Counted from the stretch's first letter, positions 23,666 to 32,793 are shown. The stretch is 35,197 nucleotides of DNA from an uncultured Anaerococcus sp. (GCF_943912825.1 NZ_CALTUX010000022.1:1-35197), one strand, 5' to 3'. The notes: generated by a model not told the origin, from the sequence alone. Numbers and translations are program-made.

Positions 23666-25038
23666 TTCTCCTCCAATATGTCATCTAAGACCTTGAAATC
23701 ATGGCTGGTTGTTGCCACAAGGACTGAATCTCCCAAGCTTATCTTAGAAGAACCATTTGGTACTTCTATTTCGCCATCCCTTTCCCTATGCTCTATGGCA
23801 AGAACTAGGCTGTCATCTCTGATTTTTAAATCCTTAAGGCTTACATCAAGGATTTTGGAATGCTCAATGGCCTTAAATTCTATAACTTCAACCTTCTCAT
23901 CTTCTAGCCTGTAAAGGGAAGAAATTGATTGACCCCTGGCATTGCCCTTACTTCTTACAAACCTATTTATAACATCACTTGCAGCCATCTTTGGAGCAAA
24001 GGTGGTGTCTATATCAAGGATACCTGTCATCTTTAAAAGTTTGGTCCTATTGACCTTGGCAATTACCTTATCAAGTCCATATCTTTGGGCTAGAAGTGAA
24101 ATTAGGATATTTTCCTCATCTATACCTGTTAGGGCAATGAGGCCATCGTAGTCATTTATCCTTAGCTCTTCAAGAAGCTCTGGTGATGACCCGTCGGCAT
24201 TTATTACCACAGCCCCTGAGTGCATCTGGCTAATCTCTTCTGCCTTTTTTCTGTCAATTTCAACTACAGTTACCTTAAAACCTCTCTGAAGCAAAAGGCC
24301 TACCAGATATTTCGAAACATTTCCAGCCCCGATTACCATTACATTTTTTATGTCATAGGCCCCCTTTTGCTCGTGCCTATAAAAACTATCTACTGCCTGC
24401 TTCTCGCCTATTACATAAATCTTGTCATTGGCCTTTAAGATATCATCACCGTGAGGTATTCTTACATCCCCATCTGAATTTATTATTCCTATCAGGGTAT
24501 GGTAATTTTCTGAATAGGAGATAAGGTCTGATATTTTTCTCCCATCAAGGTCTGAACCCTCATCTATAACTAGCTCCATCATTAAGGCCCTGTCTTTAAA
24601 GAAGCCTTCAACGTTTAGGGCGTGGGAATATTTAAGGGTCCTTTGTATATCCTTAGCTGCTATGTATTCAGGATTTATGATTGACTTGGCATCTGTCATC
24701 TGAGCAATCATCTTCTTATGCTTGACATAATGGGTTTCTCTTAACCTAATTATTATATTTTTGGCACCAAGTTTTTTGGCAAGAGTTGATGCTATTAGAT
24801 TTACATCATCTGATAGGGTTACGGCTATAAAGAGGTCACAGTCCTTGGCTCCCGCCTCAATTAGGATATCAACATCCCTACCATCTCCCAAAAGTCCCAT
24901 AACATCATTTGTTGCCAAAAGGTCATCCAGGACAGCCTTATCATTATCTATTACTACTATATCATGACCTTCATTTGAAAGGTCACTGGTTACAAAAGAG
25001 CCGACTTTGCCGGCTCCTAATATTACAATCTTCATCAT
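23662..25038 (-). CDS. trkA: Trk potassium transport regulatory protein TrkA
   Basis: This 458-residue cytosolic protein has two tandem RCK units. The first NAD(P)/nucleotide site is ILGAGKVGSFV (~6-16), with an acidic strand end VVIDND. The second is VIGAGNVSKYL (~235-245), with VVEIDR. Each is followed by an RCK_C domain (~130-220 and ~375-458). It gates TrkH in response to nucleotides. There are two adjacent ATG codons; the second (25035) has better spacing from AAGGAG. It is the first gene of the trkAH operon. Confidence 0.95.
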   Translation of the reverse strand: MMKIVILGAGKVGSFVTSDLSNEGHDIVVIDNDKAVLDDLLATNDVMGLLGDGRDVDILIEAGAKDCDLFIAVTLSDDVNLIASTLAKKLGAKNIIIRLRETHYVKHKKMIAQMTDAKSIINPEYIAAKDIQRTLKYSHALNVEGFFKDRALMMELVIDEGSDLDGRKISDLISYSENYHTLIGIINSDGDVRIPHGDDILKANDKIYVIGEKQAVDSFYRHEQKGAYDIKNVMVIGAGNVSKYLVGLLLQRGFKVTVVEIDRKKAEEISQMHSGAVVINADGSSPELLEELRINDYDGLIALTGIDEENILISLLAQRYGLDKVIAKVNRTKLLKMTGILDIDTTFAPKMAASDVINRFVRSKGNARGQSISSLYRLEDEKVEVIEFKAIEHSKILDVSLKDLKIRDDSLVLAIEHRERDGEIEVPNGSSKISLGDSVLVATTSHDFKVLDDILEEK

Positions 25039-25075
25039 TTCTCCTTAGAAATCGCAAAATAAATCACATTCATCT

Positions 25076-25103
25076 ATTATACTTATTATTTTAACATTTC
25101 TAA
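25076..25103 (-). promoter_or_regulatory. Putative promoter of trkAH
   Basis: The minus strand has TATAAT at 25081-25076 with a weak TTAGAA -35 at 16-nt spacing. The leader would be about 30 nt. Confidence 0.45.
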
Positions 25104-25116
25104 TATATAAAATCTA

Positions 25117-26310
25117 TTATTTATTTAAATATTCATAGGCATATCTTGCAAGAAGCTCTGCCCCATATTTCATGGCCCTTTCATCTGGGTTGAAATCTTG
25201 GGCGTGGTTTTGTGGGTGGGTGGCTGGATTTTCTGGATCCCTTCCCCCTATAAACATATAGGTTCCAGCAACTCCTGGCACATCCTTATAGCCTGATAGG
25301 TAGAAACCAAAGTCTTCGCTGCCTGATAATTTAAGATCGGTTGAGACATTGTCTTCGCCAAAGATATCTTTTGCAATCTTTACAGATAGGTCTGTGGATT
25401 TTTCTTCATTTATGACAGCTCCTGCCCCCATATTATAAGAAAAGTCGCAACTTCCATCATAAAGCTCTGCAGAAAGTCTTGCTGCCTTTTCTAATTCCTT
25501 AACCATAAAGTCTACTGCCTTGTTAGAAAATGACCTAAAGGAACCCTCTAGCCTTATATCAGCAGGCACTGCATTTGCAGCAGATCCTCCCTCAACCACT
25601 CCTAGATTTAGGACGACTGGGTCAAAGACATTGTCTATCTTTCTGGCGGAGATTCCATAGGCTGCATTTATAAAATTAGCTAGCATCATCATGGCGTCAT
25701 TGCCTTGGTGTGGGGTTGATGAATGGGCAGATTTGCCCTTAAATTCTACCTTAAAGAAGGTATTATTGGCCATAACTTCTCCATAGCCTGTTGCTGCCTT
25801 GCCCAAGTTCCAGCCTGTATGGATGTGGATTGCAAAAGCGCTATCTACATCTTTTGTAAAGCCTTGGCTTACCACAGCCCTGCCGCCTTCTCCAGTTTCT
25901 TCTCCTGGTTGGAAAATTATCCTTACCCTGCCCTTAAGCTCATCTTTCATCTTAACCAGTACCTTTACAGCATTTAAAAGCATGGCTGCGTGGATATCGT
26001 GACCACAAGCATGACTTACACCTGGGTTTTGACTCTTATAGACAAAGTCATTGGTTTCTTCTATTGGAAGGGCATCTATATCAGCCCTTAGGAGAACTGT
26101 CTTGCCTGTACTTTCTGGATTTATTTCAACCATAAGGCCTGTAGGCTCGATTGGCACAGGGTCAAAGCCAAGAGCCTCAAGTTCTTTTCTTATAAACTTA
26201 GTTGTCTCTGTCTCCTTCATTGATAATTCAGGATGAGCGTGCATATATCTTCTATCTTCAATCATTTTTTCTTCATTAGTTAAGATTTCATCTCTAATTA
26301 TATTTGTCAT
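25117..26310 (-). CDS. M20-family amidohydrolase (hippurate hydrolase/aminoacylase-like)
   Basis: This 397-residue zinc enzyme has the M20D pattern: HAHPELSMKE at the N-terminus, LLRADIDALPIEE, SHACGHDIHAAMLL (metal ligands C/H/D) and FQPGEETGEGG (catalytic Glu), with a dimerisation insert in the middle. SEDFGFYL and the C-terminal THPQNHAQDF complete the site. Such enzymes remove acyl groups from amino acids or cut indole-amino acid and small peptide amides in the cytoplasm. The exact substrate is unknown. It stands alone with AAAGGA ahead of the ATG. Confidence 0.93.
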   Translation of the reverse strand: MTNIIRDEILTNEEKMIEDRRYMHAHPELSMKETETTKFIRKELEALGFDPVPIEPTGLMVEINPESTGKTVLLRADIDALPIEETNDFVYKSQNPGVSHACGHDIHAAMLLNAVKVLVKMKDELKGRVRIIFQPGEETGEGGRAVVSQGFTKDVDSAFAIHIHTGWNLGKAATGYGEVMANNTFFKVEFKGKSAHSSTPHQGNDAMMMLANFINAAYGISARKIDNVFDPVVLNLGVVEGGSAANAVPADIRLEGSFRSFSNKAVDFMVKELEKAARLSAELYDGSCDFSYNMGAGAVINEEKSTDLSVKIAKDIFGEDNVSTDLKLSGSEDFGFYLSGYKDVPGVAGTYMFIGGRDPENPATHPQNHAQDFNPDERAMKYGAELLARYAYEYLNK

Positions 26311-26336
26311 TTCAAATCCTTTCTTATTTCTATAAC

Positions 26337-26342
26337 ATTATA
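26337..26342 (-). promoter_or_regulatory. -10 element for the M20 amidohydrolase
   Basis: A consensus TATAAT on the minus strand, about 27 nt upstream of the start. The -35 is poor (TTGCTA at 19-nt spacing). Confidence 0.4.
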
Positions 26343-26366
26343 CCCAAAAGCCACTTATAAATAGCA

Positions 26367-26387
26367 AAACTCCCTCAAGGGGAGTTT
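26367..26387 (-). terminator. Hairpin directly after potD
   Basis: An 8-bp stem (26367-26374 / 26380-26387) with a 5-nt loop touches the potD stop codon. The arms end in T3, and the downstream minus strand reads TGCTATTT, so the T tract is weak. Confidence 0.6.
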
Positions 26388-27467
26388 CTAATCTGCTTGT
26401 GGCGCTATTTTTAGATCTAGGTAAAGGTCGTTATAAAGGATGGTCATCTCCTTGCCTAGGTCCTTAAAGATTTCAAGCTTTTCTATGTCTTCATCGCTTG
26501 GATAGAGAGTTGTATTTGCCCTTAATTCAGGATCAAGTAAGTCTAGGGCTTTCTTATTTGGTGTAGCATAAGAAACATATTCTGCATTTCTTGCCGCAAC
26601 ATCCGGCCTTAAAAGATAGGAAATCAAGGCATAGGCTCCTTCAGTATTTTTGCTAGTCTTTGGTATAACAACCGTATCAAACCAAATATTAGACCCTTCC
26701 TTTGGTATTATATAAGACAGATTTTCGTTAGAATCTTGGGCCATAGCAGCCTCACCAGAGAAGGTAATCCCTATATCTGCCTCTTCTAGGGCCAAGTACA
26801 TCCTTATCTCATCAGCAAGGATGGCCTTGACATTGGCCATAAAATCTACTAGTTCATTCTTAGTTTTCCTCAAGACTTTTTCATCTGTCGTATTGGCTGA
26901 AAGTCCATCTTTCCAAAGGCCTATTCCAAGAGTCTCCCTTGCTCCATCAAAGGATAAAATTTCTCCTTCAAATTTAGGGTCAAATAGCTTGGCCCAAGAG
27001 TCGACATCCTCTGCCTGGTATTTTTTATTATTATAAACTATGCCAAAAGATCCCCAAAAATATGGTATTGAATACTCATTATTTGGGTCATAGTCTAAAT
27101 TTAGAAATCTCTCATCGATATTATCAAGACCCTTAATTTTGCTATGGTCAAGCTTTTTTAAAAGACCCTTAGCCTTCATCATCTCCACAGTGTATTCAGA
27201 TGGAAAGGCTAGGTCGTAATATGTCTTGCCTTGCTCGATTTTTGCCATCATAGCCTCATTTGAGTCAAAAGTTTCATAGATTATGCGGTAGCCGGTTTCT
27301 TCTTCAAAATCCCTTAGGACCTGTGGGTCTACATAATCACCCCAGTTGTAAAAATATATATTTTTAGAATCTGACCCGTGGCTATTGGCATTTAACCTTT
27401 TTTGTCCGATAAATAAGGCCAGGCACATGGCAAGGACCGCCAGGATAAATCTATATACCTTATTCAT
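26388..27467 (-). CDS. potD: Spermidine/putrescine-binding protein PotD
   Basis: This 359-residue periplasmic-type solute-binding protein belongs to the polyamine ABC importer. The hydrophobic N-terminus (~6-20) includes Cys15 in VLAMC, which may be a lipidation site though the lipobox is not ideal. The mature part starts near IYFYNWGDYVDPQVLRDFEE, the classic PotD opening. PYFWGSFGIVYN and the repeated EGEILSFDGARETLG region fit the two-lobed fold. The start is the ATG at 27467; the GTG at 27473 lies within the GGCGGG ribosome binding region. It overlaps potC by 8 bp. Confidence 0.94.
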   Translation of the reverse strand: MNKVYRFILAVLAMCLALFIGQKRLNANSHGSDSKNIYFYNWGDYVDPQVLRDFEEETGYRIIYETFDSNEAMMAKIEQGKTYYDLAFPSEYTVEMMKAKGLLKKLDHSKIKGLDNIDERFLNLDYDPNNEYSIPYFWGSFGIVYNNKKYQAEDVDSWAKLFDPKFEGEILSFDGARETLGIGLWKDGLSANTTDEKVLRKTKNELVDFMANVKAILADEIRMYLALEEADIGITFSGEAAMAQDSNENLSYIIPKEGSNIWFDTVVIPKTSKNTEGAYALISYLLRPDVAARNAEYVSYATPNKKALDLLDPELRANTTLYPSDEDIEKLEIFKDLGKEMTILYNDLYLDLKIAPQAD

Positions 27468-28260
27468 AAGCACCCGCCTTTCTTTCTCTACTTTGTATTA
27501 CATAGTAGCCGATGACCATTAAAAGTGATATGACAAAGATAAGGGCTGATAGGGCATTGATTTCAAGCGAAATCCCAGTCCTTACCCTAGAATAAATCTC
27601 TACAGAAAGAGTCGTAAAGCCAGATCCTGTCACAAAGAATGTTACTGCAAAATCATCAAGCGAATAGGTAAGGGCCATAAAAAACCCTGCAAATACACCA
27701 CTTGCTATATTTGGCAAGATTATCTTATTTAAGATAATCATATCATTTGCCCCCAAGTCCTCTGCAGCCCTCATCATGTCGGCATTGAGGTTATAAAGCC
27801 TTGGCAAAACCATAAGGACTACGATTGGGATAGAAAAGGCAATGTGGGATAAAAGCACCGAATAAAAACCCATAGGGATTTTTAAAAGAAAGCTAAAAAG
27901 GATTAGGAAGCTTGCCCCCATCATTACATCTGGAAAAACCATGAGTACTGAATTAAGGCCCAAAACCTTCTGCTTAAGCTTTTTACTTCTCATATAATAA
28001 ATAGAAATGGCTCCCAAGGTCCCAATGACAGTAGCAATCACAGATGATAGGAGGGCAAGGATTATGGTATTTAGGACAATATTTATAAGCCTCTTATCCT
28101 CAAAAACCGCTAGGTAATGCTCCATTGTAAAGCCCTCAAAGCTATTCATATTTCCCCCACTATTGAAGGAATAAAAAATCAAATAGGCTAGGGGCAGATA
28201 CATTATTATGAAAATAAATATCAAATAAATATTTGCCAGTGAAAACTTCTTATTTTTCAT
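27460..28260 (-). CDS. potC: Spermidine/putrescine ABC transporter permease PotC
   Basis: This 266-residue membrane protein has six helices and the binding-protein-dependent permease (EAA) loop EDLGANDMIILNKIILPNI, the contact to PotA. The N-terminal IYLIFIFIIMYLPLAYLIFY and the SFNSGGN segment are PotC-like. It overlaps potB by 11 bp and potD by 8 bp. Confidence 0.95.
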   Translation of the reverse strand: MKNKKFSLANIYLIFIFIIMYLPLAYLIFYSFNSGGNMNSFEGFTMEHYLAVFEDKRLINIVLNTIILALLSSVIATVIGTLGAISIYYMRSKKLKQKVLGLNSVLMVFPDVMMGASFLILFSFLLKIPMGFYSVLLSHIAFSIPIVVLMVLPRLYNLNADMMRAAEDLGANDMIILNKIILPNIASGVFAGFFMALTYSLDDFAVTFFVTGSGFTTLSVEIYSRVRTGISLEINALSALIFVISLLMVIGYYVIQSRERKAGAYE

Positions 28261-29047
28261 AATCTCCCCCCTTCTTATTTAGAAAGCTAATTACCAAAAA
28301 CATCATAACAATCAAGACCAGGCCAATGGTAGAGCCCATCCCCCAATTTTGGGTTACTAGGTAGTGTTGTTCGACAGCTGTACCTAGGGTTATAATCTTA
28401 TTTCCTCCAATTATCCTTGTTATCAAAAATAGGGATAAGGATGGGATGAATACTGCTTGGACACCTGATAAGACCCCATCCATTGATAGGGGTAATATTA
28501 TCCTCCTAAATGTTTGAAACTTACTGGCCCCCAAATCTTCGCTGGCAATGACATATTCCTTTGGAATAGAGTCAATTGACCTAAAGATTGGCAGAATCAT
28601 AAAAGGGAGCTCCACGTATGATGCAACCAAGATAAAGGCAGGATTTGTAAATAGAATCCCCTCGCTTGCAAGCCCCAAAAATCCAGCTATAGCTCCATTT
28701 TTGTTAAAAAGACCTATAAAGGCATAGGCCTTTAAGACTAGGTTAATCCAGGTTGGTAGGATTACCAAAAGCAGAATCAAATCCTTGTGCTTGGCCTTTG
28801 ATAAAAAATATGAAAAAGGATAGGCCCACAAAAGTGTGAAGGCTGTTATCAAAAAGGCCGTCAAAAATGAATTTAGGGTCATTATTATATAATTTTTATT
28901 AGAAAAATAAGCTATATAATTATCAAAGGTAAAATTGCCATATATATCAAAAAATGATTGGTAAAAAAGCAGTAGGATTGGCGCAATGATAAAAATTATA
29001 ATCCACAAATAGTAGATAAAGCTTAGCTTTTGGTATTTTTTAGCCAT
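28250..29047 (-). CDS. potB: Spermidine/putrescine ABC transporter permease PotB
   Basis: This 265-residue membrane protein is the partner of PotC. The EAA loop is EDLGASKFQTFRRIILPLS. Six helices are predicted, with the first at ~9-30. The open frame reaches 29257, but its first 70 residues are translated from within potA and are not PotB-like. The ATG at 29047 (MAKKYQKLSF) overlaps the potA stop by 8 bp and fits the family length. Confidence 0.95.
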   Translation of the reverse strand: MAKKYQKLSFIYYLWIIIFIIAPILLLFYQSFFDIYGNFTFDNYIAYFSNKNYIIMTLNSFLTAFLITAFTLLWAYPFSYFLSKAKHKDLILLLVILPTWINLVLKAYAFIGLFNKNGAIAGFLGLASEGILFTNPAFILVASYVELPFMILPIFRSIDSIPKEYVIASEDLGASKFQTFRRIILPLSMDGVLSGVQAVFIPSLSLFLITRIIGGNKIITLGTAVEQHYLVTQNWGMGSTIGLVLIVMMFLVISFLNKKGGDYEK

Positions 29048-30152
29048 CTGCATCTCCAATCGAAAATTCTTCCATCCTCTTGTCAAAGTCATCCTCGCTC
29101 TCGTTATAACGCATAACGTGGATATTTTCAGGATCAATTGCAAGACCAATATCATCGCCCTCTTCAAAGACCTTGGTTGAGTGGATTTTCCACCTAAACT
29201 CATCCTTATCAAAACAGATAAGCTCATTAAAAACACCCCTAAAGAGGATATTGTCAATATTTACCCTTATATCAGCTTCACTTATGTCAACTACCCTAAC
29301 ATCTTCAGGTCTAATAACTACTTCAACAGCCTCTCCTCTAGGAATACCGGCATCAGAACAATCAAAAACCTTGCCTGCAAATTCCACCTTATAATCATCG
29401 ATCATCTTTGCCTTAAGGATGTTTGATTCGCCGATAAATTGGGCTACATAGCGGTTGATTGGCTCATCGTATATATCTGTAGGTGGGCCTTGTTGGACAA
29501 TTTTGCCCTTATCCATGACAAAAATCCAATCGCTCATAGCTAGGGCCTCTTCCTGGTCATGGGTTACAAAAACAAAGGTAATACCCAGCTCCCACTGGAT
29601 ATCACGAAGGAGGACCTGCATAGACTTTCTAAGCTTCATATCAAGGGCTGATAGGGGCTCATCAAGTAAAAGCACATCAGGCTTATTAACAAGGGCACGG
29701 GCAATAGCCACCCTCTGCTTTTGGCCACCAGACATCTGACTTACCTCACGCTTTTCAAAACCGGCAAGCTCAACCATCTCCAGGGCCTTTTTTACCTCTT
29801 GTTTTATCACATTCTTGTCAGTCTTTTTAATCTCAAGGCCAAAGGCCACATTGTCAAAAACATTCATATGAGGAAAGAGAGAATAATTTTGAAAAACTGT
29901 ATTAACAGTCCTCTTGCTTGCAGGCACATCGCCCACATCTTGGCCATTGATATAAACCTTGCCCGAATTAGGCTCAATAAAGCCTGCAATCAAATTTAAA
30001 ATAGTAGTCTTGCCACAACCAGATGGGCCTAGCAGGGTATAAAATTTACCCTTTTCAAGCTCAAGGTCGACAGACTTTAAAATCTCTTCATCATTATAAA
30101 ACTTACTGACTCCATCCAAAACAACAGAGTACTTATCAAAATTATTTTCCAT
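29040..30152 (-). CDS. potA: Spermidine/putrescine ABC transporter ATPase PotA
   Basis: This ~370-residue ABC ATPase has Walker A GPSGCGKTT, Q loop FQNYSLFPHM, signature MSGGQKQRVAIARAL, Walker B VLLLDEPLSALD and the switch histidine in VTHDQEEA. A C-terminal TOBE-type regulatory domain (~270-350) follows. It powers polyamine uptake with PotBCD. Two ATG codons are adjacent (30155, 30152); the second has the better distance to GAGGTG. It is the first gene of potABCD. Confidence 0.96.
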   Translation of the reverse strand: MENNFDKYSVVLDGVSKFYNDEEILKSVDLELEKGKFYTLLGPSGCGKTTILNLIAGFIEPNSGKVYINGQDVGDVPASKRTVNTVFQNYSLFPHMNVFDNVAFGLEIKKTDKNVIKQEVKKALEMVELAGFEKREVSQMSGGQKQRVAIARALVNKPDVLLLDEPLSALDMKLRKSMQVLLRDIQWELGITFVFVTHDQEEALAMSDWIFVMDKGKIVQQGPPTDIYDEPINRYVAQFIGESNILKAKMIDDYKVEFAGKVFDCSDAGIPRGEAVEVVIRPEDVRVVDISEADIRVNIDNILFRGVFNELICFDKDEFRWKIHSTKVFEEGDDIGLAIDPENIHVMRYNESEDDFDKRMEEFSIGDADG

Positions 30153-30180
30153 CATTCACCTCACAATTTCCTTTATAAAA

Positions 30181-30189
30181 AGTATACCA
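30181..30189 (-). promoter_or_regulatory. Extended -10 promoter of potABCD
   Basis: The minus strand reads TGGTATACT (30189-30181), an extended -10. The -35 region is weak. The inverted-repeat element at 30218-30392 ends about 29 nt upstream of it. Confidence 0.55.
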
Positions 30190-30217
30190 CAAATAGGTCT
30201 GAATTTGGAATATAAAA

Positions 30218-30392
30218 AGGGGTTGTTGCAAAATTATGAACAACCATCGTCCCATCACTAGAGAAAAGCCTGTCGGCTCATTGAGACTCTTGTGGGAAAT
30301 TTTTGTCCTAGCCTGCCGGCTCGTAGAGGCAAAATTTTCTACAAGGTTTCTCTAGTGATTTGGGACGATTAATTCATTCTGCAACAGCCCCT
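30218..30392. mobile_element. MITE-like inverted-repeat element (~175 bp)
   Basis: Terminal inverted repeats are AGGGGTTGTTGCA (30218-30230) and TGCAACAGCCCCT (30380-30392), with one mismatch, flanked by AAAA on both sides as a possible target duplication. Inside, 30246-30266 pairs with about 30347-30368, with a 2-nt bulge. A further inner stem pairs around 30290-30306 with 30331-30346. Two AGCCTGnCGGCT units lie near 30267 and 30310. It has no reading frame. The ends resemble those of some DDE transposons (GGnnnTGTTGCA), so it may be moved by a full element elsewhere. It fills the potA upstream spacer. Confidence 0.6.
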
Positions 30393-30397
30393 AAAAT

Positions 30398-31135
30398 TTA
30401 ATTTATTTCTTCTTTGTAATCCAAGTAAACATCTGATAGTTTCGCATCAATTATAACTATAGCATATATCATCCATACAACAAAAACAACCAGACCTATG
30501 CTAGCAGGAATAACCGCCTCCATTAGGCCCATAACTAGGATAGTGTAAGCAATAAATATGACTGTAGGAAGAATTATATAAAGGCCATAAATCTTAAGGC
30601 TCTTTAGAATTAATCTCTTGCCTATGAGTAAAATATTTTTAATCGATGTAAAGACTGACTCATCCAAATCATAATTATCAGCTAGATAAAGGTTTGAATA
30701 TGTTGTCAGAAGTCCAAGAATTGCGATAATTACTATGACCACAAATGGCAATAAAAAGGCCCCTATGGTAAATACAGCATTATTTGATGGATTAATCAAA
30801 GCTTGTCCTATCAGAGTCCCACCAGTATATTGAATCAAATAATTCAAAATACTAGTTACCAATGAAATAATAAAGGCAACAGTAATCACCCTGAAATTTA
30901 TGTAATTTATCTGATTTAGATAATCACCCACCTTGCCCATCCTATTTCTAAGAAGGCCACCTGCTATGGCAAAGCTAAAGGCAAAACCAAAAATAGACAT
31001 GATTATATTCATTAATAAGGCTAAAACTGGTTTATCAGCAAAGATGGCGCCAAAAATAGCCGCAATTGGGCCCAAAGCAAGGATCGATATTAGTCTAACT
31101 AAAAATATAGACGAAAATTTATATTCTCTCTTCAT
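30398..31135 (-). CDS. Polytopic membrane protein of unknown function
   Basis: This 245-residue integral membrane protein has about six hydrophobic helices, an acidic C-terminus (YLDYKEEIN) and basic inner loops (IGKRLILKSLKIYG). I do not recognise it with certainty; the layout resembles DUF975-like integral membrane proteins. The ATG at 31135 has GGAG 5 nt ahead, so the longer frame from 31153 is less likely. The stop lies 5 nt from the MITE-like element, whose hairpin plus T run may end this transcript. Confidence 0.75.
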   Translation of the reverse strand: MKREYKFSSIFLVRLISILALGPIAAIFGAIFADKPVLALLMNIIMSIFGFAFSFAIAGGLLRNRMGKVGDYLNQINYINFRVITVAFIISLVTSILNYLIQYTGGTLIGQALINPSNNAVFTIGAFLLPFVVIVIIAILGLLTTYSNLYLADNYDLDESVFTSIKNILLIGKRLILKSLKIYGLYIILPTVIFIAYTILVMGLMEAVIPASIGLVVFVVWMIYAIVIIDAKLSDVYLDYKEEIN

Positions 31136-31243
31136 AAAATCTCCAATCTGCAAAATAAATCTGCTTACTAATAATTTACCACTTTTAACAATATTTTACC
31201 ATAATTTACTGACTCTTGGGTATAAGTAAAGCGAGGTGATAAT

Positions 31244-31528
31244 ATGGATAAGATAAAATATATAATAAACAAAAAAGATAACAGATCAGAAGTCTATGAT
31301 GGAGATAAGCTAATTGGCAAATGCGATTACAAGATAGAAGCTGATAAGCTTGATATCTACCACACCGAAGTGGATCCAGCCTATGGCGGTCGTGGCCTTG
31401 CCGGGAAATTAGTAGACCTTGTAGTAACTTATGCTAGAGATGAAAATTTAAAAATAATTCCAAGCTGTCCTTATGTGGCAAAGAAATTTGACAAAGATGA
31501 GTCCTATAAGGATGTGGATGCTAGATAA
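31244..31528 (+). CDS. Small GNAT-like N-acetyltransferase (YjdJ/COG2388 type)
   Basis: This 94-residue protein has the short GNAT core seen in COG2388: IYHTEVDPAYGGRGLAGKLV, with the Q/RxxGxG/A-type acetyl-CoA loop (GGRGLAG), followed by VVTYARDENLKIIPSCPYV. The substrate is unknown. A GAGGTG site precedes the ATG. It is monocistronic, with a strong terminator. Confidence 0.88.
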   Translation: MDKIKYIINKKDNRSEVYDGDKLIGKCDYKIEADKLDIYHTEVDPAYGGRGLAGKLVDLVVTYARDENLKIIPSCPYVAKKFDKDESYKDVDAR

Positions 31529-31534
31529 AAATTT

Positions 31535-31557
31535 GAGGGCCCTTGCCCTCTTTTTTT
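31535..31557 (+). terminator. Intrinsic terminator after the GNAT gene
   Basis: A 6-bp GC-rich stem (gagggc 31535-31540, gccctc 31545-31550) with a 4-nt loop is followed by seven T residues. Confidence 0.92.
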
Positions 31558-31573
31558 AGCTAATGCATTAGCC

Positions 31574-31602
31574 TTTACCTTTTTAGAAATACTTGGTATG
31601 AT
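31574..31602 (+). promoter_or_regulatory. Promoter of the MFS transporter gene
   Basis: TTTACC (31574-31579) and TATGAT (31597-31602) are spaced by 17 nt, with TGG just before the -10 (extended). The leader is about 20 nt and holds GAGGTG. Confidence 0.6.
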
Positions 31603-31629
31603 TAAGGTGATTTCTTATCTTTGAGGTGA

Positions 31630-32793
31630 ATGATGAATACAAATAGAAAAGATATTTTTAGGAAGGCTGGGATTTTATCATTAGCCCTTTTTATATCTGT
31701 AAATAGCGTAATAAGCGGCTCGCTCATCAAATTATCTGATGATCTAGCCATCCCCCTTACATCTGCAGAGTTTCTAGTAACTCTAGCATCCTTTTCTACA
31801 ATAATACTAATCTTATTAAATGAAAAAATAACTAGGAAAATCGGGATGAAAAGAGCCGTCCAAGTCGGCCTTTTCTTTGTGGGTATTTCAGGCCTAATTC
31901 CCCTATTTTTCAAATCTTATGCTGGAGTCTTTGCCTCAAGGCTAATCCTTGGAGTGGGAGTGGGCTTTTATAATGGCCACTCACCTAACCTCATCAATGC
32001 CTTTTATGAAGGAGATGAAGCAGCAAACCTTCACGGCATCAGAAACTCCTTTGAATACATAGGTCAGATGATCCTAGTCTTTATAGCAGGAATCTGGGGA
32101 GCTAAGTCTTGGACCTATGCCTTTTTAACCTACAGCTTGGCCTTTCTCATCCTAGGATTTTTCTCAAAGACAGTCGAGGAAGTAGACCTAGAAGACTCAA
32201 ATGACAAGCTCCATATCAATGCCCAGATGATTTTTTATATAATCTTTGCAGGCATCATGATAATGAATACAACAGCAGTATCAATCAGATTTGCCAAGGT
32301 AGCAAGCCTAAGCCTAAGTCCTGATGCAAACCTTAATATGTATATGCTAATCTTACCCATAGCAGGCATGATCTCAGGCTTTCTCTTTGGTTATATAAAT
32401 AGAAAACTCAGGTCTAAAACCCTGCTTCTAGGCCTAGTAATCTACATCATAACCAACATAAGCCTAGGCTCTTTTGGAGAAAATCTCATAGTATACCTGG
32501 CTGGCATGGCCCTCTTAGCCTTCTGCCAAAGCCTCTGCACACCCTACATCCTAGCAGAAGTTTCAAGATTTGTAAGAGGCTCTTCAGCAAGGCTTATAAA
32601 TAACTTCATCTTTGTAGGAGTAAACCTAGGAGGATTTTTCTCAAGCCTCTACCTAAACCTAATCACAAAGATATTTAACCTAAAAAGCCCCACCAGCCCC
32701 TTCCTATCCTTCATCGGATTTTATATAATCTTATTTGCTATATTCTTCTATGAATACCTAAGTGTAAGGTCTTTTAGGGTAATTAAAAGGTGA
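31630..32793 (+). CDS. Major facilitator superfamily (MFS) transporter
   Basis: This 387-residue protein has about twelve helices in two halves. The loop after helix 2 reads NEKITRKIGMKRAVQVG, matching the MFS GxxxD(R/K)xGRR-type motif A. FASRLILGVGVGFYNGHSPN is helix 4, and a second-half copy is GYINRKLRSKTLLLG. The substrate is unknown; drug or metabolite efflux is possible. Two ATGs are adjacent (31630, 31633), and GAGGTG suits the second slightly better. Confidence 0.9.
   Translation: MMNTNRKDIFRKAGILSLALFISVNSVISGSLIKLSDDLAIPLTSAEFLVTLASFSTIILILLNEKITRKIGMKRAVQVGLFFVGISGLIPLFFKSYAGVFASRLILGVGVGFYNGHSPNLINAFYEGDEAANLHGIRNSFEYIGQMILVFIAGIWGAKSWTYAFLTYSLAFLILGFFSKTVEEVDLEDSNDKLHINAQMIFYIIFAGIMIMNTTAVSIRFAKVASLSLSPDANLNMYMLILPIAGMISGFLFGYINRKLRSKTLLLGLVIYIITNISLGSFGENLIVYLAGMALLAFCQSLCTPYILAEVSRFVRGSSARLINNFIFVGVNLGGFFSSLYLNLITKIFNLKSPTSPFLSFIGFYIILFAIFFYEYLSVRSFRVIKR

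Noticed and set aside
29047..29257. 70-residue N-terminal extension of PotB
   Set aside because: It is translated from inside potA in another frame. The ATG at 29047 gives the normal PotB length and N-terminus.
30218..30392. A full insertion sequence at the inverted-repeat element
   Set aside because: It is only 175 bp and holds no transposase frame or remnant, so at most it is a non-autonomous element.
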